Notes: a model not told the origin generated them from the letters alone. A stretch of DNA of 64,000 nt from Sphingobacterium tabacisoli (GCF_017908035.1 NZ_JAEQMU010000001.1:2170001-2234000), one strand, 5' to 3'; numbered from the stretch's first letter, positions 53,871 through 62,933 are shown. Numbers and translations: made by a program.

Positions 53871-54929
53871 TTAATTCTTATAGTACTTATAATTCTCTTT
53901 TGTAAGGATATCAATCGGCATCAATTGTACCTTATCTATTTTCTCACTCTCAACAAAATAATCATACAACGTCAACAATCCCTTATATCCCTGCTCTATA
54001 GGTTTTTGACAAATTAGAAAATCGATAATTCCCTTCTCTAAATACTCAATATTACGAGTCAAATAATCGTAGCCAATAAGTTTGATATTTGTAATATTGT
54101 TAGTTTCAAAATATTTAGCTACAGTAGAAACACGTGAATTTGTGACAAACAAGAGGTCTACAGTACTATCTTTTAAATAAGCCGCAAGCTCTGCCATGAC
54201 TGAATCATAATCGGTTCTATGAACCGTCAGCATATTAACCGTAGAACTTGAATTATTCTCCTCAAAATAACTCTTGAAGCCGGTCGCTTTCTTCAATAAG
54301 TGATGCTCTGCCCCCAATTCCCGAGACACATTGAAAATAAGAATATTTCCACCATCAGGAATAAGATATTTTGAAAGATTCCCCGCTAGTTTACCCGACT
54401 GAAACAAATCTGGCCCAATATAACTTAGCGGACTGACATTGGATATATCCGAATTAATAAATACACATTTTATCTTTTTCGCCTCGCACTTGTAAAAAAA
54501 CTCTAATGCTTCACTAATAAACGAGGGAGCTAAAAGAATTCCGTGAAAGCTATCTTTAAGGATTTTATTAGCCTCATTATTAAAGGTCTGTCTATCATTT
54601 AGTTCATAATGAAAAAAAACGACTTCAACACCATACATCCGAATCTCTGCCCAAGCCTTATTGATACCTTCAAGGGGGGCTTTCCAATATTCGGTCTCTG
54701 CCGATTCACGTGGAATCAGTACAGCAAAACGAAAAACTTTTCGGGAAGCTAGGCTTCTCGCCAAAAGGTTAGGTTTATAATCCATCTCCTTTATAATAGC
54801 CTCTATTTTTTCTTTTGTCTTCGCTGAGACGCCCGTGCGGTTATGGATGACCCGATCCACTGTTGCAATAGAAACATTTGCTCTTCGTGCAATCTCCTTT
54901 ACTCCAGACAATTCATTATTCTTTTGCAT
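53871..54929 (-). CDS. LacI-family transcriptional regulator
   Basis: Predicted DNA-binding repressor or activator of PUL C. The 352-residue protein has an N-terminal LacI helix-turn-helix (residues 8-55, GVKEIARRANVSIATVDRVIHN then MDYKPNLLARSLAS) and a periplasmic-binding-protein-like sensor domain (AVLIPRESAETEYWKAP..., FINSDISNVSPLSYIG). The effector is unknown. It takes the place of the sigma/FecR pair used in PULs A and B. Operator candidates at 22088, 53825 and 60644 are consistent with the central-CG palindromes of this family. Confidence 0.9.
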   Translation of the reverse strand: MQKNNELSGVKEIARRANVSIATVDRVIHNRTGVSAKTKEKIEAIIKEMDYKPNLLARSLASRKVFRFAVLIPRESAETEYWKAPLEGINKAWAEIRMYGVEVVFFHYELNDRQTFNNEANKILKDSFHGILLAPSFISEALEFFYKCEAKKIKCVFINSDISNVSPLSYIGPDLFQSGKLAGNLSKYLIPDGGNILIFNVSRELGAEHHLLKKATGFKSYFEENNSSSTVNMLTVHRTDYDSVMAELAAYLKDSTVDLLFVTNSRVSTVAKYFETNNITNIKLIGYDYLTRNIEYLEKGIIDFLICQKPIEQGYKGLLTLYDYFVESEKIDKVQLMPIDILTKENYKYYKN

Positions 54930-54966
54930 ATCAGTACCAATTGAGCTTCAAATAAAGAATTTTTTT

Positions 54967-55725
54967 CTAACTTTCCAAAAGTCTACTACTTTCTGTATCC
55001 AAATACAACTTTGCTTGTGGATGATTTCTCAAAATTGTTGAAGGATACAACTCGTCAATCTTCTCATAGAGAGTCTGGTACACAGCTTGATCCTTGGTTT
55101 TGCCTGGTACCACACAAAAAATGTATTCTGCAGATAGTAGTACCGGTATCGTCAATGTCAAAGCATGCGTAGGCACTTTCTCAAGAATTGAAAAGCAACC
55201 ATCATTTACCTGCTGTTGCCTACAGATCAAATCTAACGCCACTACTTTCACCATCTCTATATCGTCAAACTTTGCCAACGGAGGATCATTAAAAGCGATA
55301 TGCGTATTCTCTCCAATCCCCATACAGACAATATCCGGAGCATTACTTTCTAGAATAGAAGTATATCTTTTACACTCATCAGCTACATCCTCACATTCAC
55401 CTTGTATATATGCAATGGATCTTAACGGAATAAAATCAAAAAGATTCGTCTTTAAATAGTTACGAAAACTTTGTGATTCATCCACACGGATACCAACATA
55501 TTCATCCATATGCATAGCGTTGACTTTCTCCCAAGGAATATCCTGCGCCAACAGACTTTTATACAAATCTCTTTGAGAAGGAGCCGCCGCGAAAATAACA
55601 TTCACTGTATCTTTAGTCTCTAACAATTGATCAATAGCTATTTTCACATCTTTTGCAACAGCATCTCCCATTAGTTCGCGTGTCAGATAAACATTGACAT
55701 CCAAATTATCTACCTTTTTTTTCAT
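54967..55725 (-). CDS. NagB-like sugar-phosphate isomerase/deaminase homologue
   Basis: The fold is that of glucosamine-6-phosphate deaminase, 252 residues. MHMDEYVGI supplies the Asp72 equivalent (Asp74). The block GIGENTHIAFNDPP aligns with GVGNDGHIAFNEP of E. coli NagB, and reads Asn at the Asp141 position (Asn140), keeps His (142) and reads Asp at the Glu148 position (Asp147). The reaction may therefore differ from GlcN6P deamination; the name nagB is not assigned. It lies between the susD and lacI genes, and no nagA is nearby. Confidence 0.8.
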   Translation of the reverse strand: MKKKVDNLDVNVYLTRELMGDAVAKDVKIAIDQLLETKDTVNVIFAAAPSQRDLYKSLLAQDIPWEKVNAMHMDEYVGIRVDESQSFRNYLKTNLFDFIPLRSIAYIQGECEDVADECKRYTSILESNAPDIVCMGIGENTHIAFNDPPLAKFDDIEMVKVVALDLICRQQQVNDGCFSILEKVPTHALTLTIPVLLSAEYIFCVVPGKTKDQAVYQTLYEKIDELYPSTILRNHPQAKLYLDTESSRLLES

Positions 55726-55807
55726 AATTATTAATTTAATTGGTCTACGATTCTTCCTTTACTATGCCCCTCAATATATTTTATTCCTGTAGTCCAACTA
55801 CAAGAAT

Positions 55808-55853
55808 GAAGAATTCTCCCGTAGTTCCCAAAGAACATATAGGAGAATTCTTC
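55808..55853 (-). terminator. Hairpin between susD and the nagB-like gene (PUL C)
   Basis: GAAGAATTCTCC at 55808-55819 and GGAGAATTCTTC at 55842-55853 form a perfect 12-bp stem with a 22-nt loop, 11 bp after the susD stop. On the minus strand the downstream bases are ATTCTTG, only moderately T-rich, so partial read-through is possible. Confidence 0.6.
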
Positions 55854-55863
55854 AACTTAGTTT

Positions 55864-57381
55864 TTAAAAACTATAATGTTCATTCTGCTCTAATGCTTTG
55901 TTTCTATCCCACGCATCCCTAGGTATAGGAAATACAATAGGTTTAGTATTTAACCAAGGCTTTTGTGTGACATTCAATTCACTATAATTAGGTCTTTCCG
56001 CAGCAATAAACTCGAGAAAACGTCCACTCCTATTCAAGTCAGAAAAGCCTCCTGTAGGTTCCCAAATAAATTCCATACGGCGTTCTTTGAAAATAGCATC
56101 CAATACTTTATCCTTGGCTAGACCAGTTGGCAAATCATCCAATCCTGCTCTTGTACGTATTCTATTGACTTCTTGAATAGCGTCATCTCCTCGATTTTGT
56201 TCATTTAGTGCTTCTGCATAGTTAAGAAGGACTTCAGCAAAACGGATTATTGGCGCATTCACCCCGGAGTTGACTAAAGTCGGCTTCTGCCAATATTTGG
56301 TCATAATAAATCCCGAATGCGACCAACCTGCTGGTACATTAGTAGGCATCACAAAAGCTGGCATATCTTGATGCTTCTCTCCAGGGCCTATAATGGATGC
56401 CCAATAACGCTTGTCTTTTATACGCCCGTTTCCATCTTTTTCATGGGCACCGACCCAGTGTTGCTGAGGAACAAAATTACTCCAAGCTTGCCCTCCTGTA
56501 AATTCAGCCGGCGCACCACGAGGCGCAGTACGCTTGACTAGATTATTCCCTTCAGCATCTACACTTTCTTTAAATTGGGTAGAAAATAATATTTCATCAT
56601 TATTTTCATTGCTCTCCATAAAAATCGAACGATAGTCGTCCAATAGTTTATAACGTTTTTCATCAAACAATTCCCCAGTAACAGTAATAACATCAGGATA
56701 TTTTTTTTGCCATAGAAAAGCCTTTCCAAGTAACGCTCGACACGCACCAGATGTCACTTTCCCGACATTCTTGGCATCCCATCTAATTGGCAAATCGACT
56801 TTAGCATCCTGAAGATCTTTTTCAATAAATGCCCAGACCTCCGTTGCCTTAGCCCTAGGTATCTGAAGATTTGAATTTGCATCTAAAGGTGTCTCTATCA
56901 ACGGGACACCACCAAAATAGGTAACCAGACGATAATAGAACAATGCACGGATAAACTTAGCTTGTGCAATTATTTGCTTTTGGGATTTTTCATCCACATC
57001 ATGCATTGCCGATACTTTTGCTATAACCATATTAGCTCGACCTATCCCAATATACGCCGCGGTATACATATCTTTTAAGATAGTATTAGTAGAAGGAAAT
57101 ACTAACGAATGTAATTCAATACGATTAGCACTTCGGTCCATTTCATACATATCACCTGATATTGCCCATTCTATGTCAGCCGCGTCCCTAACATTTGAAA
57201 AAGCCTCTTCTTTCTGTAATGTCCCATACACCCCCACCAATGCGGCTTCTGCATCCGAAATATTAACAAAGAACTTATCCTCTACCAAAGTATCTGTAGG
57301 TGATAGTGACAAAAAACTATCACTACACGCTGTCGCCGTACTCAACAAAGCAAACAGCACTATATTTTTCACTTGTTTCAT
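55864..57381 (-). CDS. SusD/RagB-like glycan-binding lipoprotein (PUL C)
   Basis: Cell-surface lid of the PUL C transporter. The 505-residue protein has a lipobox (STATAC, Cys19) and the family pattern: ADAAL-type N-helix (DAEAALVGVYGTLQ), FAEVLLNYAEALNEQ, VNRIRTRAGLDDLP, and FKERRMEFIWEPTGGFSDLNRSG near the C-terminus. It lies 18 bp after susC. Confidence 0.93.
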   Translation of the reverse strand: MKQVKNIVLFALLSTATACSDSFLSLSPTDTLVEDKFFVNISDAEAALVGVYGTLQKEEAFSNVRDAADIEWAISGDMYEMDRSANRIELHSLVFPSTNTILKDMYTAAYIGIGRANMVIAKVSAMHDVDEKSQKQIIAQAKFIRALFYYRLVTYFGGVPLIETPLDANSNLQIPRAKATEVWAFIEKDLQDAKVDLPIRWDAKNVGKVTSGACRALLGKAFLWQKKYPDVITVTGELFDEKRYKLLDDYRSIFMESNENNDEILFSTQFKESVDAEGNNLVKRTAPRGAPAEFTGGQAWSNFVPQQHWVGAHEKDGNGRIKDKRYWASIIGPGEKHQDMPAFVMPTNVPAGWSHSGFIMTKYWQKPTLVNSGVNAPIIRFAEVLLNYAEALNEQNRGDDAIQEVNRIRTRAGLDDLPTGLAKDKVLDAIFKERRMEFIWEPTGGFSDLNRSGRFLEFIAAERPNYSELNVTQKPWLNTKPIVFPIPRDAWDRNKALEQNEHYSF

Positions 57382-57399
57382 ATTATTATATTCAACTAA

Positions 57400-60300
57400 T
57401 TAAAAACCAACTTTTAACCCAAACATATAGGTTCTAGGCACTGGATAAACGCCATCGTCTACTCCCGAAGCTAATGGATTTGTAGCCCCTATCTCTGGAT
57501 CAAAACCACTATACTTCGTAATTGTAAATGCATTTTGAATAGAACTATAAACACGTATACGCTTGATCATTTTACTATTTTCAAATAGTGTAGAAGGTAA
57601 AGTATAGCCCAATGTCATATTACGTAACCGTAGATAAGCACCGTTCTCGATATAGAACGAAGACAGATTAGCATAGTTACCATTCAAGTCGGTGTATTTT
57701 AAAATCGGTACGCTATTCCCTCCCGTTTCTGGTGTCCAACGCTCCAGCACATCTGCAGAGGCATTAATTACCCCACTGCCGCCAAAGTACTTGATGGGAT
57801 AGGTCGAGAACTTGTTGACATGGAAAATATCATTTCCTGAAACTCCCTGAACAAGTAGGTTCAGGTCAAAACCTTTATATGAAAAATCCATATTCATACC
57901 ATAAGTCAATTTAGGCCATGGATTTCCCAGCATTACACGGTCGTCATCTGTGAGCGCCCGGTCTCCGTTGATATCCCGATATTTAAAATCTCCTGCCGAA
58001 GCATTAGGTTGAAATACTTTATCTACCTCCGCATCATTTTGATAGATGCCATCCACGATATAACCTCTAAAATATCCTATAGGCCGACCGACCTGCGTAT
58101 AAGAACTGTTCATACTGGTGAAGCCAACCAAAGGCCCAGATATTGGATTCCCAGCCCCCATAGACAATACTTCATTTTTCAAAGTTGACAAGTTTACACT
58201 CACATCATATTTAAAAGCACTCCCTCCAGCATATCCGACCAATAGCTCAAATCCTGAATTACGGATCTTACCGCCATTTACAGAAGGAGCTATCTCGAAA
58301 CCCGCTTCTAACGAGACTGGTAGGCTCACCAACATATCCCGCGTATCCTTGATGTAATACTCTGCAGTCAGATAACCTTTATTATTCAAAAATGTAGCAT
58401 CTACTCCGAAATTCAGCTGTTCACTCGTCTCCCACTTCAAATCCATATTTCCTGGGCGAATCATACTCGCACCTGTAACCAGACTCTGTTCAGCCCCCAA
58501 GATATAATTGTCAATTACCCTACCCAAGCCGAATGTACTCGAATAACCGAATGCACCAATGGCATCATTACCTAACTGCCCCCAGCTAGCACGTAATTTC
58601 AAACTATTCACAGGTCCAGTCTGGTTGAAAAATTCTTCATCCGAAATATTCCAGCCTGCAGATACTGAAGGAAAGTTCCCCCATTTATAAGAAGGTCCAA
58701 AATTAGACGAACCATCACGGCGGATACTAGCTGAAAACAAATATTTATTAGCATATGAGTAATTAATACGTCCCAAATAAGAAGCCAGCGTATATACGGA
58801 TCCCGTCCCTGTTCCTCTCCGATTCGCATCAGAGCTGGTATTGACTACACGGATTGTCTCATTTTGAAAATCTCTAGCTGTAATAGAAATCCAGTCATTT
58901 GCATTACGCTGAGCAGTCTGACCAACAACCGCAGACACATTATGTTTATCAAATTGCTTGCTATAGTTTAGGGTATTCTCTATTAACCAATTCAACCCCT
59001 GAGTCTGGGTTTCCGTCAATGTTGCAAGAGGATTACTGTAAAATCCCCGTTTAACTTTAGGTTCCCAACTACTTGTACGGTTAGCGACGTAATCTAATCC
59101 AATACTCGACTTAAATGTCAATCCGGGAACAATAATAAATTCGCCAAATGCATTCCCATATAACCGCATGTTACGAAGCCTTTTTTCCCCGGTCTTAGCA
59201 CGTAGATAAGGATTGTCACCTTGTGTAGAATAATAAGCAGAGGAACCATCGACAACATCTTCCAATCCCAAAGTTGGGTAAAACTGTTGAGCCAGGTTAA
59301 AGATACCAAGTCTGAAATCTTCATTCTGTAGTCCTTTTCCATTCGTATAAGCAAAGGCCAGACTACCGCCAAACTTCAACCGTTCATTGGCCTGAATATC
59401 AACATTGGCACGCCCTGTATAACGTTTGTTCCACGTCTCTATCAGCGTACCAGTTTGATCACGGTAACCTACTGACAGTGCATTCTTAACTTTCTGATTT
59501 CCGCCCATCACTGACAAATCCACATTATACACAGGAGCTGTACGAAAGACCTCATCAATCCAGTTCGTACCTACTCCTAATGCGGAAGGATTTGCCCATT
59601 CGGGATTGGGAGTCATATTCGAGTTTTTAAACAACTCGTTGGCTAAGGTTGCAAACTGTTCTGCATTAAGAAACTTAGGTTTCTTCCAAAGTTCCTGAAA
59701 GCCCGTATAGGTACTGAGGTCAGCTGAACTCAAACCGTCCTTTCCACGTTTGGTGGTAATCAAAATAACCCCATTCGCGGCACGCGCTCCATAAATAGAT
59801 GCCGCGGCTGCGTCTTTCAGGACCTCTATAGACTCTATATCATTGGGATTCACAATTGACATTCCATCAACTTGATCCGAACTCCCGCTGATAGACATAT
59901 TACTGCCCCCAACCGGGAACCCGTCTATAACGTAAAGTGGCTGATTTCCTCCTGTAGTTCCAACTCCCCGAATCCTTACAGAACTAGCTCCTCCTGGTGC
60001 ACCACTAGTGTTCGTTATAGTGACCCCCGGAACCTTTCCCTGTATAGCCCCTGTAAAAGAGTTACTTGCCACCTTGTCTAAATCCGCTGACTTAACAGAA
60101 GAGATTGATCCTGTTAGTTCCTTTCTCTTCTGGGTACCATAACCTACAACAACCACCTCTTCCAGATTACTTTCATCAAGTTCAAGAACAATAGTCAAAT
60201 TGTTCAAATTAGCTACCAAAACTTCTTTTGGTACGTACCCGACACTTGAAAAAACAAGAGTCTTTCCAACAAGTTGTCCTGAAAGTTCAAAAAAACCATC

Positions 60301-60510
60301 AGCGTTGGTTCCCACAGATTGTGTCGTGTTTTTGACTTTAACACTAACTCCCCTAAGGACATTCCCTTCATTATCAACAACCTTACCGGAAAGTTTCTCT
60401 TGAGACATCACCAAACTAACTTTAAATCCAGCATCAGTGGCATAGACCGAAGAATGATTTAAAAATGGTGATCCCAAAAAGACACAGAGCATGCATACTT
60501 TTGATCTCAT
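57400..60510 (-). CDS. SusC/RagA TonB-dependent transporter without STN domain (PUL C)
   Basis: Outer-membrane importer of 1036 residues. After the signal (SKVCMLCVFLGSPFLNHSSVYA) it goes straight into the carboxypeptidase-like domain (LSGKVVDNEGNVLRGVSVKVKN), then the plug (LEEVVVVGYGTQKRKELTGSISSV, PLYVIDGFPVGGS) and the barrel ending FGLKVGF. The missing STN domain agrees with the absence of a sigma/FecR pair and the presence of a LacI regulator. Transcription probably starts upstream of 60510, near the operator candidate at 60644. Confidence 0.94.
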   Translation of the reverse strand: MRSKVCMLCVFLGSPFLNHSSVYATDAGFKVSLVMSQEKLSGKVVDNEGNVLRGVSVKVKNTTQSVGTNADGFFELSGQLVGKTLVFSSVGYVPKEVLVANLNNLTIVLELDESNLEEVVVVGYGTQKRKELTGSISSVKSADLDKVASNSFTGAIQGKVPGVTITNTSGAPGGASSVRIRGVGTTGGNQPLYVIDGFPVGGSNMSISGSSDQVDGMSIVNPNDIESIEVLKDAAAASIYGARAANGVILITTKRGKDGLSSADLSTYTGFQELWKKPKFLNAEQFATLANELFKNSNMTPNPEWANPSALGVGTNWIDEVFRTAPVYNVDLSVMGGNQKVKNALSVGYRDQTGTLIETWNKRYTGRANVDIQANERLKFGGSLAFAYTNGKGLQNEDFRLGIFNLAQQFYPTLGLEDVVDGSSAYYSTQGDNPYLRAKTGEKRLRNMRLYGNAFGEFIIVPGLTFKSSIGLDYVANRTSSWEPKVKRGFYSNPLATLTETQTQGLNWLIENTLNYSKQFDKHNVSAVVGQTAQRNANDWISITARDFQNETIRVVNTSSDANRRGTGTGSVYTLASYLGRINYSYANKYLFSASIRRDGSSNFGPSYKWGNFPSVSAGWNISDEEFFNQTGPVNSLKLRASWGQLGNDAIGAFGYSSTFGLGRVIDNYILGAEQSLVTGASMIRPGNMDLKWETSEQLNFGVDATFLNNKGYLTAEYYIKDTRDMLVSLPVSLEAGFEIAPSVNGGKIRNSGFELLVGYAGGSAFKYDVSVNLSTLKNEVLSMGAGNPISGPLVGFTSMNSSYTQVGRPIGYFRGYIVDGIYQNDAEVDKVFQPNASAGDFKYRDINGDRALTDDDRVMLGNPWPKLTYGMNMDFSYKGFDLNLLVQGVSGNDIFHVNKFSTYPIKYFGGSGVINASADVLERWTPETGGNSVPILKYTDLNGNYANLSSFYIENGAYLRLRNMTLGYTLPSTLFENSKMIKRIRVYSSIQNAFTITKYSGFDPEIGATNPLASGVDDGVYPVPRTYMFGLKVGF
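60496..60503 (+). promoter_or_regulatory. TANNTTTG-type element on the plus strand over the PUL C susC start
   Basis: TACTTTTG, within the 13-mer ATGCATACTTTTG that is identical at the PUL A susC start (32291-32303). No matching terminator is seen downstream, so an antisense RNA is less well supported here. Confidence 0.25.
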
Positions 60511-60643
60511 AATACTAAATTTATAGTTCTAATTATTTAAACTGGTTACTGTATCAAAGGCAAATAAAAGTACTTCTACTCCTACATACCATAATTTTAA
60601 AGTTTTTAAGCTGACTATTGGTTATAAAGCGTTAAAATATAAT

Positions 60644-60657
60644 CGTGTACGTAAACG
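60644..60657. promoter_or_regulatory. Candidate LacI-type operator, site 3 (before the PUL C susC)
   Basis: CGTGTAC-GTAAACG, a near-palindrome centred on CG, is 134 bp upstream of the susC ATG and in the gap between it and the divergent iron-sulfur genes. The gap (60511-60833) otherwise holds the promoter-like signals listed here and AT-rich DNA. Confidence 0.52.
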
Positions 60658-60769
60658 AATATAGTATTTTTATCTAAAACAAAGAATAAAATATTTTAAA
60701 AAAAAAGATAAAGGGCTTTAAGCTTTGTCTACGACCTTTACTGGGCTAATTTTTAATGCTTCTAAATGC

Positions 60770-60789
60770 ATATTATGCACGCATAATAT
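60770..60789. promoter_or_regulatory. Perfect inverted repeat upstream of the iron-sulfur gene pair
   Basis: ATATTATGC at 60770-60778 and GCATAATAT at 60781-60789, with a 2-nt spacer, are in the -33 region of the TATATTTG element at 60804. This is a typical position for a dimeric regulator site; the regulator is unknown. Confidence 0.42.
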
Positions 60790-60803
60790 CACATATATTT
60801 AAT

Positions 60804-60811
60804 TATATTTG
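60804..60811 (+). promoter_or_regulatory. -7 element of the iron-sulfur gene pair
   Basis: TATATTTG is an exact TANNTTTG match, 22 bp before the ATG at 60834. It rules out the upstream ATG at 60756 as the start. The -33 box is not clear. Confidence 0.55.
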
Positions 60812-60833
60812 TTCTGAACCTGATTATACAACT

Positions 60834-62126
60834 ATGATTGGTCAATTTATATTTACATTCCTATTTCTCGCTGCAGGATTCTTTTTTTATAAGAATGCAG
60901 GAAAGATTTACAGAAACATCAGACTTGGCAAGACACTCAACCGTTTTGACAATCCTTCTGAACGTTTAAAAATAATGTTACTGGTAGCGTTTGGACAGAA
61001 GAAGATGTTCAAACGTCCTATACCGGCACTGCTTCACCTTTGTGTATATGTAGGGTTCTGTATCATCAACATCGAAATGCTAGAAATCGTCATTGATGGC
61101 ATATTTGGCACCCACCGTGTACTCTCTTTTATGGGGGGATTTTATAATTTTTTAATATACAGCTTCGAAATACTTGCTCTGCTCGTTCTGTCGTCCTGCG
61201 TAATTTTCTTTATCCGACGGAATATCCTTAAGCTAAAAAGATTAAATCAATCAGAGTTAAACAATTGGCCTAAAACTGACGCCAACATTATTCTGATTAC
61301 CGAGATTTTACTCATGGCCGCGTTTTTGATTATGAATGCAGCGGATCAAAAGTTACAGATATTAGGACATCCACACTATACGACAGCCGGAGCATTCCCT
61401 ATTAGTACTTCTTTACTGGCGTTGCTGCCAAGTACATTCGATAGCTTAATACTTATAGAACGTTTTTGCTGGTGGTTTCATATTGTGGGGGTATTGGCCT
61501 TTCTCAACTACCTTCCTTTATCCAAACACTTGCATATCATCCTTGCGTTCCCTAACACGTACTTTACAAAATTGGAACCAAAGGGTAAGTTTGATAATAT
61601 GCCTGCCGTCACTGCAGAAGTAAAAGCCATGCTCGATCCCAGTCTTCCCCCTCCTAGTGGAGAAGTCTCAAGATTTGGCGTAAAAGACGCTACAGACCTA
61701 ACTTGGAAAAATCTTCTAGATGCCTATACCTGTACAGAGTGTGGCCGCTGTACCTCCTCCTGTCCAGCTAATATCACTGGAAAATTGCTATCTCCTCGTA
61801 AGATAATGATGGATACGAGAGACCGAATAGAGGAAATAGGTAAGAATATCGACGCTAATAAGTCCTTTATAGATGACGGGAAATCCTTACTGGACGGTTA
61901 TATCAGTAGAGAAGAAATATGGGCATGTACAAGCTGTAATGCCTGTGTAGAGCAATGTCCTGTAAACATCAATCCTTTAGAAATTATTATGGGCTTAAGG
62001 CAATACGCGGTAATGGAAGAATCCAAGGCTCCCACAAGCATCAATGGGATGCTGGGAAATATGGAAAACAATGGAGCTCCCTGGAAATATGCTCAAGCAG
62101 ATCGTGCCAACTGGGCCAATCAATAA
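60834..62126 (+). CDS. Membrane iron-sulfur protein, heterodisulfide-reductase C/E-like
   Basis: Predicted membrane electron carrier linked to the quinone pool. From ATG 60834 the protein has 430 residues: about five membrane segments in the N-terminal half (IGQFIFTFLFLAAGFFF, LLHLCVYVGFCIINIEML, FLIYSFEILALLVLSSCVIFF, ILITEILLMAAFLIM, IVGVLAFLNYLPL), then two 4Fe-4S motifs, CTECGRCTSSCP (about residue 299) and CTSCNACVEQCP (about residue 364). The next gene encodes the CCG-domain partner. Electron donor and acceptor are unknown. Confidence 0.82.
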   Translation: MIGQFIFTFLFLAAGFFFYKNAGKIYRNIRLGKTLNRFDNPSERLKIMLLVAFGQKKMFKRPIPALLHLCVYVGFCIINIEMLEIVIDGIFGTHRVLSFMGGFYNFLIYSFEILALLVLSSCVIFFIRRNILKLKRLNQSELNNWPKTDANIILITEILLMAAFLIMNAADQKLQILGHPHYTTAGAFPISTSLLALLPSTFDSLILIERFCWWFHIVGVLAFLNYLPLSKHLHIILAFPNTYFTKLEPKGKFDNMPAVTAEVKAMLDPSLPPPSGEVSRFGVKDATDLTWKNLLDAYTCTECGRCTSSCPANITGKLLSPRKIMMDTRDRIEEIGKNIDANKSFIDDGKSLLDGYISREEIWACTSCNACVEQCPVNINPLEIIMGLRQYAVMEESKAPTSINGMLGNMENNGAPWKYAQADRANWANQ

Positions 62127-62138
62127 AGATTCTTAAAC

Positions 62139-62933
62139 ATGGAAAATCAAATACAAGTCCCCACAGTCGCCGAACTAGTTGCTAAAGGCGAATCTCCAGA
62201 TATATTATTTTGGGTAGGCTGCGCTGGCTCATTTGACGAAAGAGCGCAACGTATTACAAGAGATATCTGTAAAATACTTCAACATGTAGGTATAAAATAT
62301 GCAATTCTAGGTACAGAAGAAAGTTGTACCGGTGATCCTGCCAAACGAGCAGGCAACGAGTTCCTATTCCAGATGCAGGCTATGATGAACATACAGGTAC
62401 TTGATGGCTACGAAATAAAGAAAATAGTAACCGCCTGCCCCCATTGTTTTAATACCTTAAAGAATGAATATCCGGAACTAGGTGGAAACTATGAAGTAAT
62501 CCACCACACACAGTTGATTCAGTCACTTATCGAGCAAGGAAAATTAAAACCAGCAGATGGACACGCTTTCAAAGGAAAACGTATTACCTATCACGACCCT
62601 TGCTACCTCGGACGCGCCAATGAAGTTTATGAGGCCCCACGGAAAGCTCTAGAGGTATTAGATGCGGACCTAGTAGAACTCAAACGCTGTCGCAGCAATG
62701 GACTATGCTGTGGAGCAGGAGGCGCACAGATGTTCAAAGAGCCTGAAGCGGGCAACAAAGATATTAATATAGAACGTATAGAGGATGTGATAGAAACAAA
62801 GGCATCTATTGTGGCAGCAGGGTGCCCTTTCTGTATGACTATGCTACAGGACGGTGTCAAAATCAAAGAAAAAGAAGAAGAAATACAAGTACTCGATATC
62901 GCCGAAATCACCGTAAAGGCCAATAATCTTTAA
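62139..62933 (+). CDS. CCG-domain iron-sulfur protein, heterodisulfide-reductase B-like
   Basis: Cytoplasmic partner of the preceding protein. The 264 residues contain VGCAGSFDE and ACPHC in the first half. The second CCG block reads HDPCYLGR, CRSNGLCCGAGGAQ, AAGCPFC; such CCG domains bind a non-cubane 4Fe-4S cluster. The pair is common in Bacteroidota and resembles HdrB/LutA. It starts 12 bp after the previous stop and ends before a terminator. Confidence 0.85.
   Translation: MENQIQVPTVAELVAKGESPDILFWVGCAGSFDERAQRITRDICKILQHVGIKYAILGTEESCTGDPAKRAGNEFLFQMQAMMNIQVLDGYEIKKIVTACPHCFNTLKNEYPELGGNYEVIHHTQLIQSLIEQGKLKPADGHAFKGKRITYHDPCYLGRANEVYEAPRKALEVLDADLVELKRCRSNGLCCGAGGAQMFKEPEAGNKDINIERIEDVIETKASIVAAGCPFCMTMLQDGVKIKEKEEEIQVLDIAEITVKANNL

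Noticed and set aside
60228..60241. TTGGTACGTACCCG as a fourth LacI operator
   Set aside because: It lies inside the conserved coding segment VGYVPKE of SusC. It resembles site 53825, but coding constraint explains it well enough. It remains a weak candidate for an internal site.
23856..60510. The PUL block as an integrated mobile element
   Set aside because: No integrase, transposase, relaxase or flanking direct repeat was seen, and its edges are ordinary terminators and core genes.
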